From contig NW_019775436.1 of assembly GCF_001039355.2 (NCBI RefSeq), forward strand, positions 225,617-289,616: a DNA stretch of 64,000 nt, read 5' to 3'. Both the position numbers and the translations under genes were made by a program. This stretch comes from Lingula anatina (taxonomy: Eukaryota; Brachiopoda; Lingulata; Lingulida; Lingulidae). Shown piece after piece: positions 59,501-64,000 of this stretch; positions within the stretch are counted from its first letter, which is position 1, and every line of letters begins with the position of its first letter. The notes under the pieces are model-generated. The model worked only from the letters and a program-made list of their open reading frames with translations. It did no database searches and had not been told where the DNA came from.

Positions 59501-62059
59501 ACTAGTCTGGACCACAGATGGGTCAATACAGTGTAGGCTTCAATACAACCAGTGACATATCAAGCAGCCGAGACCGGTTTTAATTTGGTCAGTTGTATGA
59601 AAATCATTCTTCACTGCTTACAAACAACTCTATCTGCTCCTGCACCCTTCAACCTCTCATTGTGAATAACATGCTCTGATTAACACTTGTATTTTCTCCA
59701 ACAATTTATTCAGAGATGATTAGCCCAGCCCGTGTATAGCTGGTGATATTGTCAACCTTTGTAATTTCCTATCCCTGAATTTTGCACTTAAAACCTATTG
59801 GCTTGTCGTTTCCTGCATACAAATGTACTATTGACACAGATTAACAAACCTAAAAGCAACCAAACGGAAATGAAACTTGACTGAATTTTTCTGCCATTAA
59901 ATGGACAATATCCTGAAAACAGCGGATTCTTGACCTTCTGAGCTGAACGGAACAACCGTATGTTCAAGCTACAAGTCGAGCGCACAACCTAATCATTTTC
60001 AAACACACAAAACATCCAGTCATTTTTCTAGAAATGGTAACACAGTAGCTGTAGCAAGCTGTTCTAGATAAGCTACATAGCAGGAAGTCCAATGTGGATT
60101 TCCTTTACTATACCTGAACAGAAGTAGGATTAACAAGTTTAAGATTTCAGATATATTGCACAGGTGTCTGAAATAACAATTTTTTTCTCACTCTCTTTCT
60201 CTTTTTTGATTCACATTCTACATCAGTATAATGCCATCAACCCCCAATAAAAATGTCTTAGCCAGAGGAACGACAAATTGTTTTTTTTTTCCTAAGACAA
60301 CATTGATTTTCTTTTTTCCCCCCAGCCATTGGCAAAATTGTTGGTGGTTAAAAAGCTCAACAGGAAAATACCAATACAAAACCAAATGTGTCACTGACAT
60401 TATCTTCATAATCAACTTCTAAAACAGAGGCTTATTGTCACAGTGATAACTAAGTATATTAATGGTATCTTTACAAGGAATGCTAGTTATATATGAATTT
60501 CAATTTTCAATAAACTTTCATTAAAAAAAATGTAAAGGTTTTAGACACAGACAACAGATGGTCAGGTGAATAGAGGTGCCAAACAAAGGGACAGGTGAGA
60601 TCTACCTGCCCAGTCTCACCTGGTCTACCTGACATGTCACCAGTAGGGCAGGTTTCACAAAATGGCTTGAGCTGAAAATTGGTCTTAACTTAAAGACCCA
60701 AGGTACTAGTATGTCCATAGCTATCCACATTTTAAATAAAATAACTACTTGTCCTAGCAATGTCTTTCTTGTTACAGGGCAGGAGCAGTGTTTATTTTAA
60801 TTATCAATAATTCACAATGGGTGAAAGTAGACTAAAAAGTTACGACTAGACTTTTGAGATTGAGTTATTTTGTGAAACAGACTCCTGGGTTCAAACTGTT
60901 ATTATGGTTTGAATCCATTCAAACTAGTCAATCCATGTACAGCCAGTAAAAACCCAGGCATGTGACCAGCAAAAGAAGAAAAAGGACTTTTTTACCCTCT
61001 AGTTATCCAACGTGAGAAATGGCATATCATTAAGATTAGATAAACCCCCCCCCATCGTTGTCCATGGGCCTGTACAAGCCATTCCAATGTGTTCCCACTA
61101 TACAGCCATTACAGCCTATGCTGATTGCAATCAACCTGCTAGGTTCACAGCCAGCTGTCCACGCAAAAAGCTGTAGTTGATTGGAAACCACTCAATTAAT
61201 TGCAAGCCTGGGTGATGAGCTATAGATCCAACTTGATAATTGAAAAGAACACTATTGATCTGAGCCTTTTGCAAGGAGAAAGCAATAGCTCTAAAATGGT
61301 TCTTAGTCAAAGGGGTCTTTTTCATACGTGGAGAAATAAGGCAAATTGAAAATATACTTAGTTTTAAGGACATCATTTTAAAGGAAATAAGCATTTGAGG
61401 TGTACAGTTAATGAAAATTTTACAAAATCTAACTTTCATTTCGAACCTTTCCTGCTTGAACAAAGACCTTGCACAAGCAGTTGTTCTTACCTTCTAACTC
61501 TGTGGGCAGATTCAAATAATTGCACTCATACAACAAATGATCACTTGTAGTAAAGAAACACTGAGGTATTGCAAAAAAAAAAAAAAAAAACATTTTGGGG
61601 AGTTCGTTTTTAAAACCTAATATTCCATCTTTACTTTCTCAACTGATTCTACAAGATACACTAAGGCATTGAAGAGAAAATTATGAATTTATGGATATTT
61701 ATATTTTCTTTTTTTTTTTTTAATTTAAAACAGTTTATATTGAAAAGACCCCCATAAATATGCATACACCAATGCGAACAGACCTTCATCATAAGACCAC
61801 CTGGTATCAAGCCTGTGTGGCATGTTGGTATTACCACACCCCCATATAGCAGGTGATTATCTCCTCAATGACCAGGGTAGTGTCCACAGATTACGACACT
61901 TAGCACAGGCAAAGATGGGGGATGATGAGCCCTGGCATAGTTGACAAGTGTTATTATTACTGACCAGCTTGTTCAGACTCACTGATGCAGGTTCCATTAC
62001 ACCACATGCATGGAGATTGATTGTGTTGTAAAAATGTGGATGTCTTCGCCATAACAAGC
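1920..62059 (-). CDS. Large minus-strand multi-exon gene, product not recognised, partial
   Basis: The gene is assembled from short minus-strand exons, each with an AG acceptor and GT donor. From 5' to 3': 61983-62059, 61491-61560, 49050-49174, 37249-37384, 26806-26850 (copy 32481-32525), 22888-22953 (copy 28592-28657), 14355-14439, 10637-10720, 7233-7317, and possibly 3023-3078 and 1920-1971. From 62059 to 22888 every junction is phase-compatible (0, 1, 0, 1, 1). A phase break before 14355 means at least one exon there is missing or wrong. The peptides look like a soluble protein: a cysteine- and aromatic-containing part, then a polar Ser/Thr-rich linker. I recognise no domain. The 5' end lies beyond 62.1 kb and the 3' end was not found. 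Introns of 8-16 kb are common, and one contains the deaminase cluster on the opposite strand. Confidence 0.5.
3023..3078 (-). CDS. Weak candidate exon, minus strand (18 codons)
   Basis: Donor ACAG|gtgagaaaag is good; the acceptor gtctttag is short. One-base start and one-base end are phase-compatible with the exons on both sides. Peptide MSKFYIIKHFVEQDTHLT. Short frames like this arise often by chance. Confidence 0.28.
3079..7232. other. Intronic or intergenic
   Basis: Apart from the candidate exon at 4841 and G-rich runs at about 6524-6550 and 6870-6890, I see no structure here. Confidence 0.45.
4841..4900 (+). CDS. Isolated candidate exon, plus strand (19 codons)
   Basis: Acceptor ccatttgtattacag, donor CAGG|gtaagc. 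One frame open, one-base start and two-base end. Peptide TPCTDADVKLVSSVRGPVT. There is no identified neighbour exon, so this may be chance. Confidence 0.27.
7233..7317 (-). CDS. Candidate exon, minus strand (27 codons)
   Basis: Acceptor gaaaatgcag, donor AACAG|gtgagaaa. Two-base start, two-base end. The peptide GNSPNRHKHHYTSTQLSSAN then PVFLLNN continues the polar linker character of the preceding exons. Confidence 0.5.
8187..8376 (+). mobile_element. MITE-like element, first of an inverted pair
   Basis: Ends TTCCCAGAGATTTAGATCGA and (reverse complement) TTTCCATAGATTTTTAGATT form imperfect terminal inverted repeats. The interior contains GGGGGTTCACGCTAAAT and GAGTCTCACTAGATTACTGT (in reverse complement). 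No open frame. Confidence 0.65.
9201..9406 (-). mobile_element. MITE-like element, second of an inverted pair
   Basis: Its interior is the reverse complement of the 8.2 kb element (GAGTCTCACTAGATTACTGT to ATTTAGCGTGAACCCCC). Ends TATTCCCATAGATTTTAG and CTCTGGAAATGGGG match its inverted repeats. The two copies lie about 1 kb apart and could pair as a hairpin in RNA. Confidence 0.65.
9448..9473. repeat. (ATA)n microsatellite
   Basis: About 8 units. Confidence 0.9.
10637..10720 (-). CDS. Candidate exon, minus strand (27 codons)
   Basis: Donor TTAG|gtaagtac is strong; the acceptor cacatcag is ordinary. Symmetric phase 1. The peptide SFGIYTFGRCTMPHAK then TCRRRLGFCDL is Cys/Arg-rich. It joins in frame to the exon at 7317. 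Confidence 0.4.
13403..13454. repeat. (TG)n microsatellite
   Basis: 26 uninterrupted TG units. Confidence 0.98.
14040..14146 (-). mobile_element. hAT-like MITE, truncated copy
   Basis: Reverse orientation: GATGGGTATCTTATTTTTTT, GGAAGATGGATCAACAAA and the end ATCTCTGGATCCACCCCTG match the family. The other terminus is missing. Confidence 0.55.
14200..14251. repeat. (TA)n microsatellite
   Basis: About 26 uninterrupted units; it explains a chance frame of repeated Tyr-Ile on the minus strand. Confidence 0.98.
14355..14439 (-). CDS. Candidate exon, minus strand (28 codons)
   Basis: Donor CCAT|gtaagtcag is strong; the acceptor is either gtag (14439) or ttggag (14427). The frame reads EDIIGEMLLCCGSSRR then TEVDPDNLP and ends with one base, compatible with the next candidate at 10720. 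Its phase-0 start does not follow from the exon at 22888, so an intervening exon is missing or this one is spurious. Confidence 0.4.
15110..15194 (+). CDS. Isolated candidate exon, plus strand
   Basis: Acceptor after a T-rich tract (gttttttgttcgatcgcaag), donor CAGAAG|gtaagttag. Frame open and ending in phase 0; peptide includes CINLYQDITKQVFQVFEFN. No partner exon found. Confidence 0.25.
15573..15820. mobile_element. Inverted-repeat element of the GGACTAACTGATC family
   Basis: CCCTGATGGTCTGCCCACC at 15606 is matched in reverse complement by GAGACCATCAGGGGATAAAG at 15737, and the right end carries GGGATCAGTTAGTCC, shared with the copies at 23.8 and 54.8 kb. The middle has long G-runs. No open frame. 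Confidence 0.5.
19288..19353. repeat. (AAAT)n microsatellite
   Basis: About 16 units. Confidence 0.97.
20183..20226. repeat. (CT)n microsatellite
   Basis: About 22 units. Confidence 0.97.
22282..22660. mobile_element. Small insertion with inverted ends and GACGGC repeats, in copy 1 only
   Basis: Absent from copy 2, where AAGATAAAT and A-rich sequence pass directly to ACATGC. ATGTACAGACA at 22303 is matched by its reverse complement TGTCTGTACAT at 22650-22660, and the right end (22633-22660) is itself a near-perfect 28 bp palindrome. A (GACGGC)n-like tract lies at about 22577-22618. There is no coding capacity, so it is a non-autonomous element or SINE-like insertion. Confidence 0.6.
22728..22862. 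repeat. Dispersed repeat next to the 66-nt exon
   Basis: GGGGGGTTCTGAAAAATGGACC through CAACCCATACCCCC. A diverged relative lies at 33785-33950 and the duplicate copy is at 28432-28566. It sits just past the donor of the 66-nt exon. Confidence 0.55.
22888..22953 (-). CDS. 66-nt exon of the minus-strand gene, first copy
   Basis: Acceptor ttttcag, donor AAAG|gtaagt; two-base start and one-base end, matching the phase of the upstream 37249 exon. The peptide is Ser/Thr-rich (SESFLREKSQ...HALSPK). A length divisible by three with symmetric phase would suit a cassette exon. Confidence 0.6.
23818..23975 (+). mobile_element. Inverted-repeat element of the GGACTAACTGATC family (copy in duplicate 1)
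   Basis: GGACTAACTGATCCGCGGATCAAATATGACTCACTTGAA (read in parts) at the left is mirrored by TTCAAGTGGGTTGGCC then ATATTTGATCTGC at the right; the centre is CCCCTGATGGGC. About 160 bp, non-coding. In one entry I give only short pieces of the arms. Confidence 0.5.
25730..25770. repeat. (GA)n microsatellite, copy 1 allele
   Basis: About 20 units with one GG interruption; the matching site in copy 2 (31429-31449) has only about 10. Confidence 0.95.
26806..26850 (-). CDS. 45-nt exon of the minus-strand gene, first copy
   Basis: Minus-strand acceptor with a pyrimidine tract (ctctttttctgtggtag) and a consensus donor gtaagt. Frame open, symmetric phase 1. Peptide LCKFLRLIVKVLGK. It fits between the 37249 exon and the 66-nt exon. 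Confidence 0.45.
27732..27732. other. Undetermined base (N) at the duplication join
   Basis: This is the only non-ACGT character in the window and lies exactly between the two copies. It suggests that two contigs were joined here. Confidence 0.95.
28432..28566. repeat. Dispersed repeat, copy in the second duplicate
   Basis: Same sequence as 22728-22862, carried along with the large duplication. Confidence 0.55.
28592..28657 (-). CDS. 66-nt exon of the minus-strand gene, second copy
   Basis: Identical to 22888-22953 and part of the duplicated segment. Donor AAAG|gtaagt, acceptor ttttcag. Symmetric phase 1. Peptide SESFLREKSQTIATSHALSPK without its last residue is Ser/Thr-rich. Real use depends on whether the duplication is genuine. 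Confidence 0.55.
29517..29678 (+). mobile_element. Inverted-repeat element of the GGACTAACTGATC family (copy in duplicate 2)
   Basis: Same element as at 23.8 kb, duplicated with the large segment and differing by a few bases. Confidence 0.5.
31429..31449. repeat. (GA)n microsatellite, copy 2 allele
   Basis: Shorter form of the tract at 25730. Confidence 0.95.
32481..32525 (-). CDS. 45-nt exon of the minus-strand gene, second copy
   Basis: Identical to 26806-26850, inside the duplicated segment. Acceptor ctctttttctgtggtag, donor CAAAG|gtaagtattgg. Symmetric phase 1, so including one or both copies keeps the frame. Peptide LCKFLRLIVKVLGK. Confidence 0.45.
33785..33950. repeat. Diverged relative of the 22.7 kb dispersed repeat
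   Basis: Shares GGGGGGTCTGAAAAAGTGGACC, a central AACTTTGATT...CAGCAAAATGG block, and a T-run followed by ATACCACCCC. Clearly homologous but much more diverged than the two large-duplication copies. Confidence 0.5.
34303..34407 (+). CDS. Isolated candidate exon, plus strand (35 codons)
   Basis: Acceptor ttcttttcctctcag, donor TCA|gtaagt. The frame is open on this strand only, phase 0 to 0, and G+C is higher than nearby. The peptide includes TQAQVLKAMALRVVLHGLKN. An earlier acceptor (ctgtctcag) would add RQFFSSQ. I found no partner exon with certainty and recognise no family. Confidence 0.33.
35560..35715. repeat. Two copies of a ~108 bp tandem repeat
   Basis: GTGGTTCGAATGCCCACCAC...GGTCAACTG at about 35572 recurs as GTGGTTTAAATGCCCACCAC...GGTCAACAG at about 35678. 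Confidence 0.5.
37249..37384 (-). CDS. Exon of the unrecognised minus-strand gene (45 codons)
   Basis: Acceptor cttttcttttttgtgcag-like (tttttgtgcag), donor AAAA|gtaagt. It starts in phase 0, as required by the previous exon, and ends with one base. It is richer in G+C than its surroundings. The peptide includes VPVLRLDEGKAEFDLRWGYE and ESIRENSLSQTPK. Confidence 0.75.
37799..37966 (+). mobile_element. hAT-like MITE, complete copy
   Basis: Begins CAGGGGCGGATCCAGAG and ends CTAAATCCGCCCCTG, giving inverted termini. The flanks GTGTATAG (37791) and GTGTAGAG (37966) match at 7 of 8 bases, consistent with the 8 bp target duplication of hAT transposons. It is about 168 bp and non-coding. Confidence 0.65.
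38341..38580. repeat. Imperfect tandem duplication (~150 bp unit)
   Basis: CTTTCCACTTAAGGCAATAT (about 38349) recurs as CTTTCCACTTAAGGCAGTAT (about 38499), each followed by a CACATTG/TGCATTA block and TCTCATCT. Confidence 0.45.
38581..42786. other. Intron of the minus-strand gene, upstream of the deaminase cluster
   Basis: AT-rich with an A-run near 42080. A 30 nt minus-strand frame at 40.3 kb has plausible splice sites but is too short to accept. Confidence 0.5.
42787..43005 (+). promoter_or_regulatory. Putative promoter/5' UTR of deaminase A
   Basis: About 220 bp upstream of the start codon is closely matched upstream of deaminase B (45545-45766), so the gene was duplicated with its promoter. 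The shared part includes an imperfect palindrome GTGACAGTCACTTGTCAC (42928-42945) followed by a conserved AAAGTCAC segment. No TATA box was identified. The promoter role is inferred from position and conservation between copies only. Confidence 0.4.
43006..44406 (+). CDS. Deaminase A: GuaD/FCY1-like zinc deaminase, three exons, 159 aa
   Basis: Exons 43006-43135, 43714-43882 and 44226-44406, all with GT/AG introns (578 and 343 nt, phases 1 and 2). The spliced frame is open from ATG to TGA. The protein has the zinc-deaminase signatures: HGE (His59 zinc ligand, Glu61 proton shuttle) within DPTAHGEINAIRNTC, and CEPCLMC (Cys89 and Cys92 zinc ligands). Asn48, in WNH, matches the base-contacting Asn of bacterial GuaD. 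The DPTAHxE-x2-AIR block and the C-terminal RKIPAQ...EW block resemble GuaD-type nucleobase deaminases, so hydrolytic deamination of a base or nucleoside is likely, but the substrate is unproven. No signal peptide is seen, so it is probably cytosolic. Position 33 is Ala in PFACV where its paralogue has PFGCV. An AATAAA lies 80 nt after the stop. Possible alternatives are cytosine or tRNA adenosine deaminase. Confidence 0.88.
43422..43713 (+). repeat. Tandem repeats carrying copies of the exon 2 splice acceptor
   Basis: Three consecutive units of about 95-109 bp end in (T)nGCAG/GTAG/CAG followed by GTGAGGRGTGGAACC. Acceptor-like junctions fall before 43510, 43619 and 43714; only the last opens into the real exon 2. 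The same unit also occurs at 45457 and, degenerately, at 46361. Use of either decoy would meet an in-frame stop within about a dozen codons. Confidence 0.7.
44486..44491 (+). terminator. Poly(A) signal of deaminase A
   Basis: AATAAA follows the TGA by 80 nt, in a 3' UTR that is conserved in deaminase B (AATAAA at 47261). Confidence 0.6.
44853..45540 (+). pseudogene. Truncated deaminase copy (exon 1, intron 1, start of exon 2)
   Basis: 44853-44963 matches codons 7 onward of exon 1 of deaminase A/B, but the true start codon and promoter are missing and the sequence upstream is a CAAT-rich simple repeat. The last exon base is changed (ATTATAT before gtaag instead of ATTATAG). Intron 1-like sequence follows, interrupted by a second degenerate copy of the exon 1 end (about 45056-45110), poly(A) and a TA run. 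At 45457 the acceptor and about 35 bases of exon 2 appear and then stop in frame. At about 45541 it passes directly into the promoter of deaminase B. The catalytic HGE and PCxxC exons are absent, so it cannot make an active enzyme. It looks like a by-product of unequal crossing-over within the tandem array. Confidence 0.8.
45105..45140. repeat. Poly(A)/(TA)n tract in the broken deaminase copy
   Basis: An A-run passes into about 12 TA units; it is responsible for a spurious Tyr-Ile frame. Confidence 0.9.
45545..45766 (+). promoter_or_regulatory. Putative promoter/5' UTR of deaminase B
   Basis: This is a near copy of the sequence upstream of deaminase A. It keeps the GTGACA...TGTCAC palindrome (about 45690-45707) and the AAAGTCAC segment, ending in GACATTTTGTTTATAGAAA before ATG. 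Confidence 0.4.
45767..47142 (+). CDS. Deaminase B: GuaD/FCY1-like zinc deaminase, three exons, 159 aa
   Basis: Exons 45767-45896, 46450-46618 and 46962-47142, with the same boundaries, phases and exon lengths (130, 169, 181 nt) as deaminase A. The frame is intact. Zinc ligands are His59 in DPTAHGEID and Cys89/Cys92 in CEPCLMC; Glu61 is the catalytic acid/base and Asn48 contacts the base. It has the family-typical PFG motif, where A has PFA. Differences from A are few and scattered (for example RNACRAM for RNTCQAM, HPLKT for HPLEA), so this is a recent tandem duplicate with its promoter and both introns; the start-to-start spacing is 2.76 kb. A CA-repeat follows the stop at about 47157-47176 and is absent in A. 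The expected activity is hydrolytic deamination of a free base or nucleoside in the cytosol; the substrate is unknown. Confidence 0.88.
47261..47266 (+). terminator. Poly(A) signal of deaminase B
   Basis: AATAAA in a 3' UTR that matches that of deaminase A apart from an inserted CA-repeat. Confidence 0.6.
47574..48936 (+). CDS. Deaminase C: diverged GuaD/FCY1-like zinc deaminase, three exons, 165 aa
   Basis: Exons 47574-47700, 48366-48534 and 48735-48936. Introns (665 and 200 nt) fall at exactly the same codons and phases as in A and B, and the 169 nt exon 2 has the same length. The protein begins MATEEALKLHFMRRAIELS and has DPTAHGEVEAIRNTC (His58, Glu60) and CEPCIMC (Cys88, Cys91), so the active site is complete. 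The C-terminal exon is longer: after IVKIYYG comes an acidic stretch TDDISPHFEDEAGC, then RRIPAEQLLPGEA and a lysine-rich end. PFG is replaced by AFG. It has diverged well beyond A and B, with unrelated intron sequence, so it is the older paralogue and probably differs in substrate or regulation. The upstream region does not resemble the A/B promoter. Confidence 0.86.
49017..49022 (+). terminator. Poly(A) signal of deaminase C
   Basis: AATAAA 81 nt after the TAA, just before the opposite-strand exon at 49050, so the transcript end nearly abuts that exon. Confidence 0.5.
49050..49174 (-). CDS. Exon of the unrecognised minus-strand gene (41 codons)
   Basis: Acceptor ttattttgcag, donor GAGAAG|gtgagtg. 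It starts with two bases and ends in phase 0. The peptide includes LDKPEETVLFENGNIPAPKF and ends HNLTMHRTEK. It lies 28 bp beyond the poly(A) signal of deaminase C, in the opposite orientation. Confidence 0.7.
49262..49440 (+). pseudogene. Possible decayed FAAH-like amidase C-terminal fragment
   Basis: One frame reads EQDLLIFPTYPAPSASSHKP and stops at 49382-49384. A second frame then reads QVVLNIPVSRLP and stops at 49438-49440. The pair resembles the amidase-signature (FAAH2-type) region that has LLYPSHPTPAP..H..PL followed by a VLGFPVTQVPLG-like segment, with a frameshift between. The stretch is much richer in G+C than its surroundings. No catalytic Ser-Ser-Lys part is present here. On the other strand the same bases could form an 81 nt exon, so the call is uncertain. 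Confidence 0.35.
49441..52546. other. Intron of the minus-strand gene
   Basis: No gene, element or notable repeat recognised beyond a T-run at 51784. Confidence 0.5.
52547..53511. mobile_element. 965 bp non-autonomous transposon with ~115 bp inverted ends
   Basis: The left end CAGGCCTTCCCAACTACCAG is repeated in reverse complement at the right end. The arms match over about 115 bp (52547 to about 52662 and about 53396 to 53511) with few differences. The flanks share AATGT, a possible short target duplication. The interior has no transposase-like frame. Open frames inside the arms (reading LPNYQTRHLRVQ) are products of the repeat, not genes. Confidence 0.75.
53619..53649. repeat. Poly(A) tract, about 31 nt
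   Basis: Lies about 110 bp beyond the right end of the 965 bp transposon; no coding sequence precedes it. Confidence 0.95.
54800..54900 (+). mobile_element. Partial copy of the GGACTAACTGATC family
   Basis: TGATCTATGGACTAACTACT followed by AATCAAATATGG and CACACTTGGC matches the left arm of the 23.8 kb element; the right arm was not found. Confidence 0.35.
56041..56073. repeat. (AC)n microsatellite
   Basis: About 16 units. Confidence 0.97.
56527..56566. repeat. (CT)n microsatellite
   Basis: About 20 units. Confidence 0.97.
56567..61490. other. Intron of the minus-strand gene
   Basis: A G+C-richer patch at 57.9-58.05 kb is open in several frames but has no clear exon structure. A short inverted motif (AGGTGAGA...TCTCACCT) lies at 60595-60620. 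Confidence 0.45.
61491..61560 (-). CDS. Exon of the unrecognised minus-strand gene (23 codons)
   Basis: The acceptor cctcag is preceded (minus strand) by an 18-T pyrimidine tract; the donor is GAAG|gtaagaac. It starts in phase 0 and ends with one base (G). The peptide contains FFTTSDHLLYECNYLNLP. Joining to the exon at 49174 restores a codon (G+TG, Val) and gives a smooth reading frame. Confidence 0.65.
61983..62059 (-). CDS. Exon of the unrecognised minus-strand gene (25 codons)
   Basis: Acceptor aaatgcag, donor TCA|gtgagt. It starts with two bases of a split codon and ends in phase 0, fitting the next exon. The peptide includes HPHFYNTINLHACGVMEPAS. If the donor is ignored the frame runs on to a TAA at about 61857 and would add a C-x2-C...C-x2-C tail (NTCQLCQG, CAKCRN), so an alternative 3' end is possible. 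Confidence 0.5.
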
Positions 62060-64000
62060 CTGCATTTATTCTAAAACTGCATTTGTTACTCTTGGGCTGT
62101 CACAAAATTTAATTTTTGAGTTATTTTTTTCCTTATCGAAGTAAGCATGCTGGAATGTAATGGTAAAGAACATGATAGCCAAACAAGTTGCTGTACTATA
62201 TTTCATGACATTAAAACTGTCAACCTCAAATGCTCTTTCTGATTCACTGACATGTTTTTCTATTTTTGATAATGTGAACCTGTCCTATCTATGCTTTTAA
62301 AATATAAATCATTTATGCAGCATGCAGCTATGTGTATGTGATATGAAAATAGTATGAAATTTAAGACATACAGTTCAGTAAACAGTTCTCAATAGGAATG
62401 GAAACATTTTTTTTTTGCACCATCACATAAACTGAGAAGATATATTTTCCTGCTGATATTAACTATTGAAGGTACAAAGTGATTATAATCGCATTAAAAA
62501 AAACACTGAGAAAAAGGAACACTCATTTCTAAAAACAGGATTTCCCTTTTCCAAACCTCTCAAAATCAAATTCTTATGTTATAAAATTGTCTGTTTTTTC
62601 TCTTCAACTACCTATAACCCTTTGTGTCCAGACACAACCTTCATAACTTATTGACTGGGTGTGTGCTTGTGTGCGTCTGAGGATAAAATGTCACACTATA
62701 GGCTACCTTTTCAATAACATGACAGGGTCCTTGCAAAAAGGGTGTCTTTGTCTGCCAAGGAAGGGATGTATACATCAATCTACGTGACAAGATCCCAATT
62801 AACTACTTGACTGACCACATGGTGTAACGTGACCCTTTAAAGTGATACATTATATATCATATATCATCATTGGGTGCCATCCTCTCTCTCAGGTTAACTG
62901 TCATGGATCGCCATGTCTGTCCATCTTGTGCCATTTGTATGCTTGCACTATATTTCTGATTGGTCCATTCTTTACTGTTGTCGATCTCCAGGGGCAGATC
63001 CAGAGATATTTTCTGACAAACTATCTTTGTTGATTCATCCTCCATTTTTTGCTGTCTTTGGACAGAAAAAAATCAGATACCCATTAATATAAATTTGAAT
63101 ATATCTCAATCCACCCCTGTTGTTTTCAGTCTTCCACAAATTAGTCACTTAAAATCCACACTGGGCCATTCCAAATATTCCAGCATCCAAGCTGATTTAT
63201 TTGTGCTTTAGAGGAATGGATTTTAAACAAAAAACTGAACCCTCAAGTCTTACAACTCTGATAAATAGTGGGGAAAATGTTTCTATGCTGTTTGCTATGT
63301 ATAAATCACCACTTATACTCAAGGCAGTCTTTCATTTCTGAAGTTCTTCAGCTAATTAAGCTCTTTACTTCTTGCTTTGCCTAACAGTATTAATAGAAAT
63401 GTCACCATTGCCTGAAATCTTTAAATCTGGTTGAAGATAAAAGTTGCTGGCAAAAATAGCTGGCAGAAAGTATCCAACTTATTAACAAAAATGAAAAAAA
63501 ATATCCACATGCAATCTCTTTTTCAAATTCAGGTGACCTACACTAAGACTTGTTAACAGTAACTGAAGTTTAACACTAACAGCATAGCTGATAGCATCTA
63601 TACAATAAATGTCACTATATCTCCATCAAAAGTCCGCTTTTGATTCAGACAGATGGCAGACATTTTAAATCAGTCAATTAAAAGGCCATCCAGTGCTAGG
63701 ACTCCAAATGAATAAAGACAGGTAGATTGATACATATTGATGGATGCGATTATCACAAAACAGCTGCAATATCAGAAGTCTGAGTTTAATGCAAAGCTTA
63801 ACATCAAAGCCAGTTTGCTAACAGATCAATTAAATGCTTGGACAGAACAAAACTTTGAATGTCGATAGCAATGTCAGAAATGATGACTGAAGTAGTAAGT
63901 TTAAAATAAGATGTCATATTAGTGAATGTAAGACTTAAAATGTCAGACTACAGGCAAATTTATCCAAATGTAAAATATACAAACTACAGCTTGACACACT
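62060..64000. other. Upstream intron or flank of the minus-strand gene
   Basis: Only the hAT-like MITE at 62989 is recognised. An exon upstream of 62059 must end with one base of a codon; none was found before the window ends. Confidence 0.45.
62989..63119 (+). mobile_element. hAT-like MITE, second copy
   Basis: CAGGGGCAGATCCAGAGATA ... AATCCACCCCTG. The internal blocks TATCTTTGTTGATTCATCCT and CAGAAAAAAATCAGATACCC are shared with the 37.8 kb copy. Confidence 0.6.

Overview
The window is AT-rich eukaryotic DNA, apparently from a marine invertebrate. The evidence is intron-split genes with consensus GT/AG splice sites, AATAAA poly(A) signals, many microsatellites and small inverted-repeat transposons. 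The style fits a mollusc or other lophotrochozoan, but that placement is inference. There is no bacterial-type gene organisation, no CRISPR array and no rRNA gene. Most open frames longer than 60 codons are chance frames inside introns.

The best supported content is a plus-strand cluster at 43.0-48.9 kb. It holds three complete three-exon genes for small (159, 159 and 165 residue) zinc-dependent deaminases of the cytidine-deaminase fold, closest in motif to bacterial guanine deaminase GuaD and yeast cytosine deaminase. A broken copy made of exon 1, intron 1 and the first bases of exon 2 lies between the first two genes. Intron positions and phases are identical in all three genes. The introns carry small repeats that copy the exon 2 acceptor and the end of exon 1, so they contain decoy splice sites.

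The deaminase cluster sits inside an 11.7 kb intron of a large minus-strand gene. I traced that gene as short exons at about 62.0, 61.5, 49.1, 37.3, 32.5/26.8, 28.6/22.9, 14.4, 10.7 and 7.3 kb. Most junctions are phase-compatible and the splice sites are good. I do not recognise the protein. The exons between 62.1 and 22.9 kb are the firmest; those below 15 kb are tentative.

Between 21.65 and 33.40 kb a segment of 5.7-6.1 kb occurs twice in direct orientation and nearly identically, with the window's only undetermined base (27732) at the join. It contains two exons of the minus-strand gene. It may be a recent tandem duplication, but two haplotypes joined in the assembly is at least as likely. 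One copy has an extra insertion of about 380 bp with inverted ends.

The rest is intronic or intergenic DNA with several non-autonomous transposon families: an inverted pair at 8.2/9.2 kb, a hAT-like family at 14.1/37.8/63.0 kb, a family at 15.7/23.9/29.6/54.8 kb, and a 965 bp element with inverted ends of about 115 bp at 52.5-53.5 kb. There is also a possible decayed amidase (FAAH-like) fragment at 49.3 kb.
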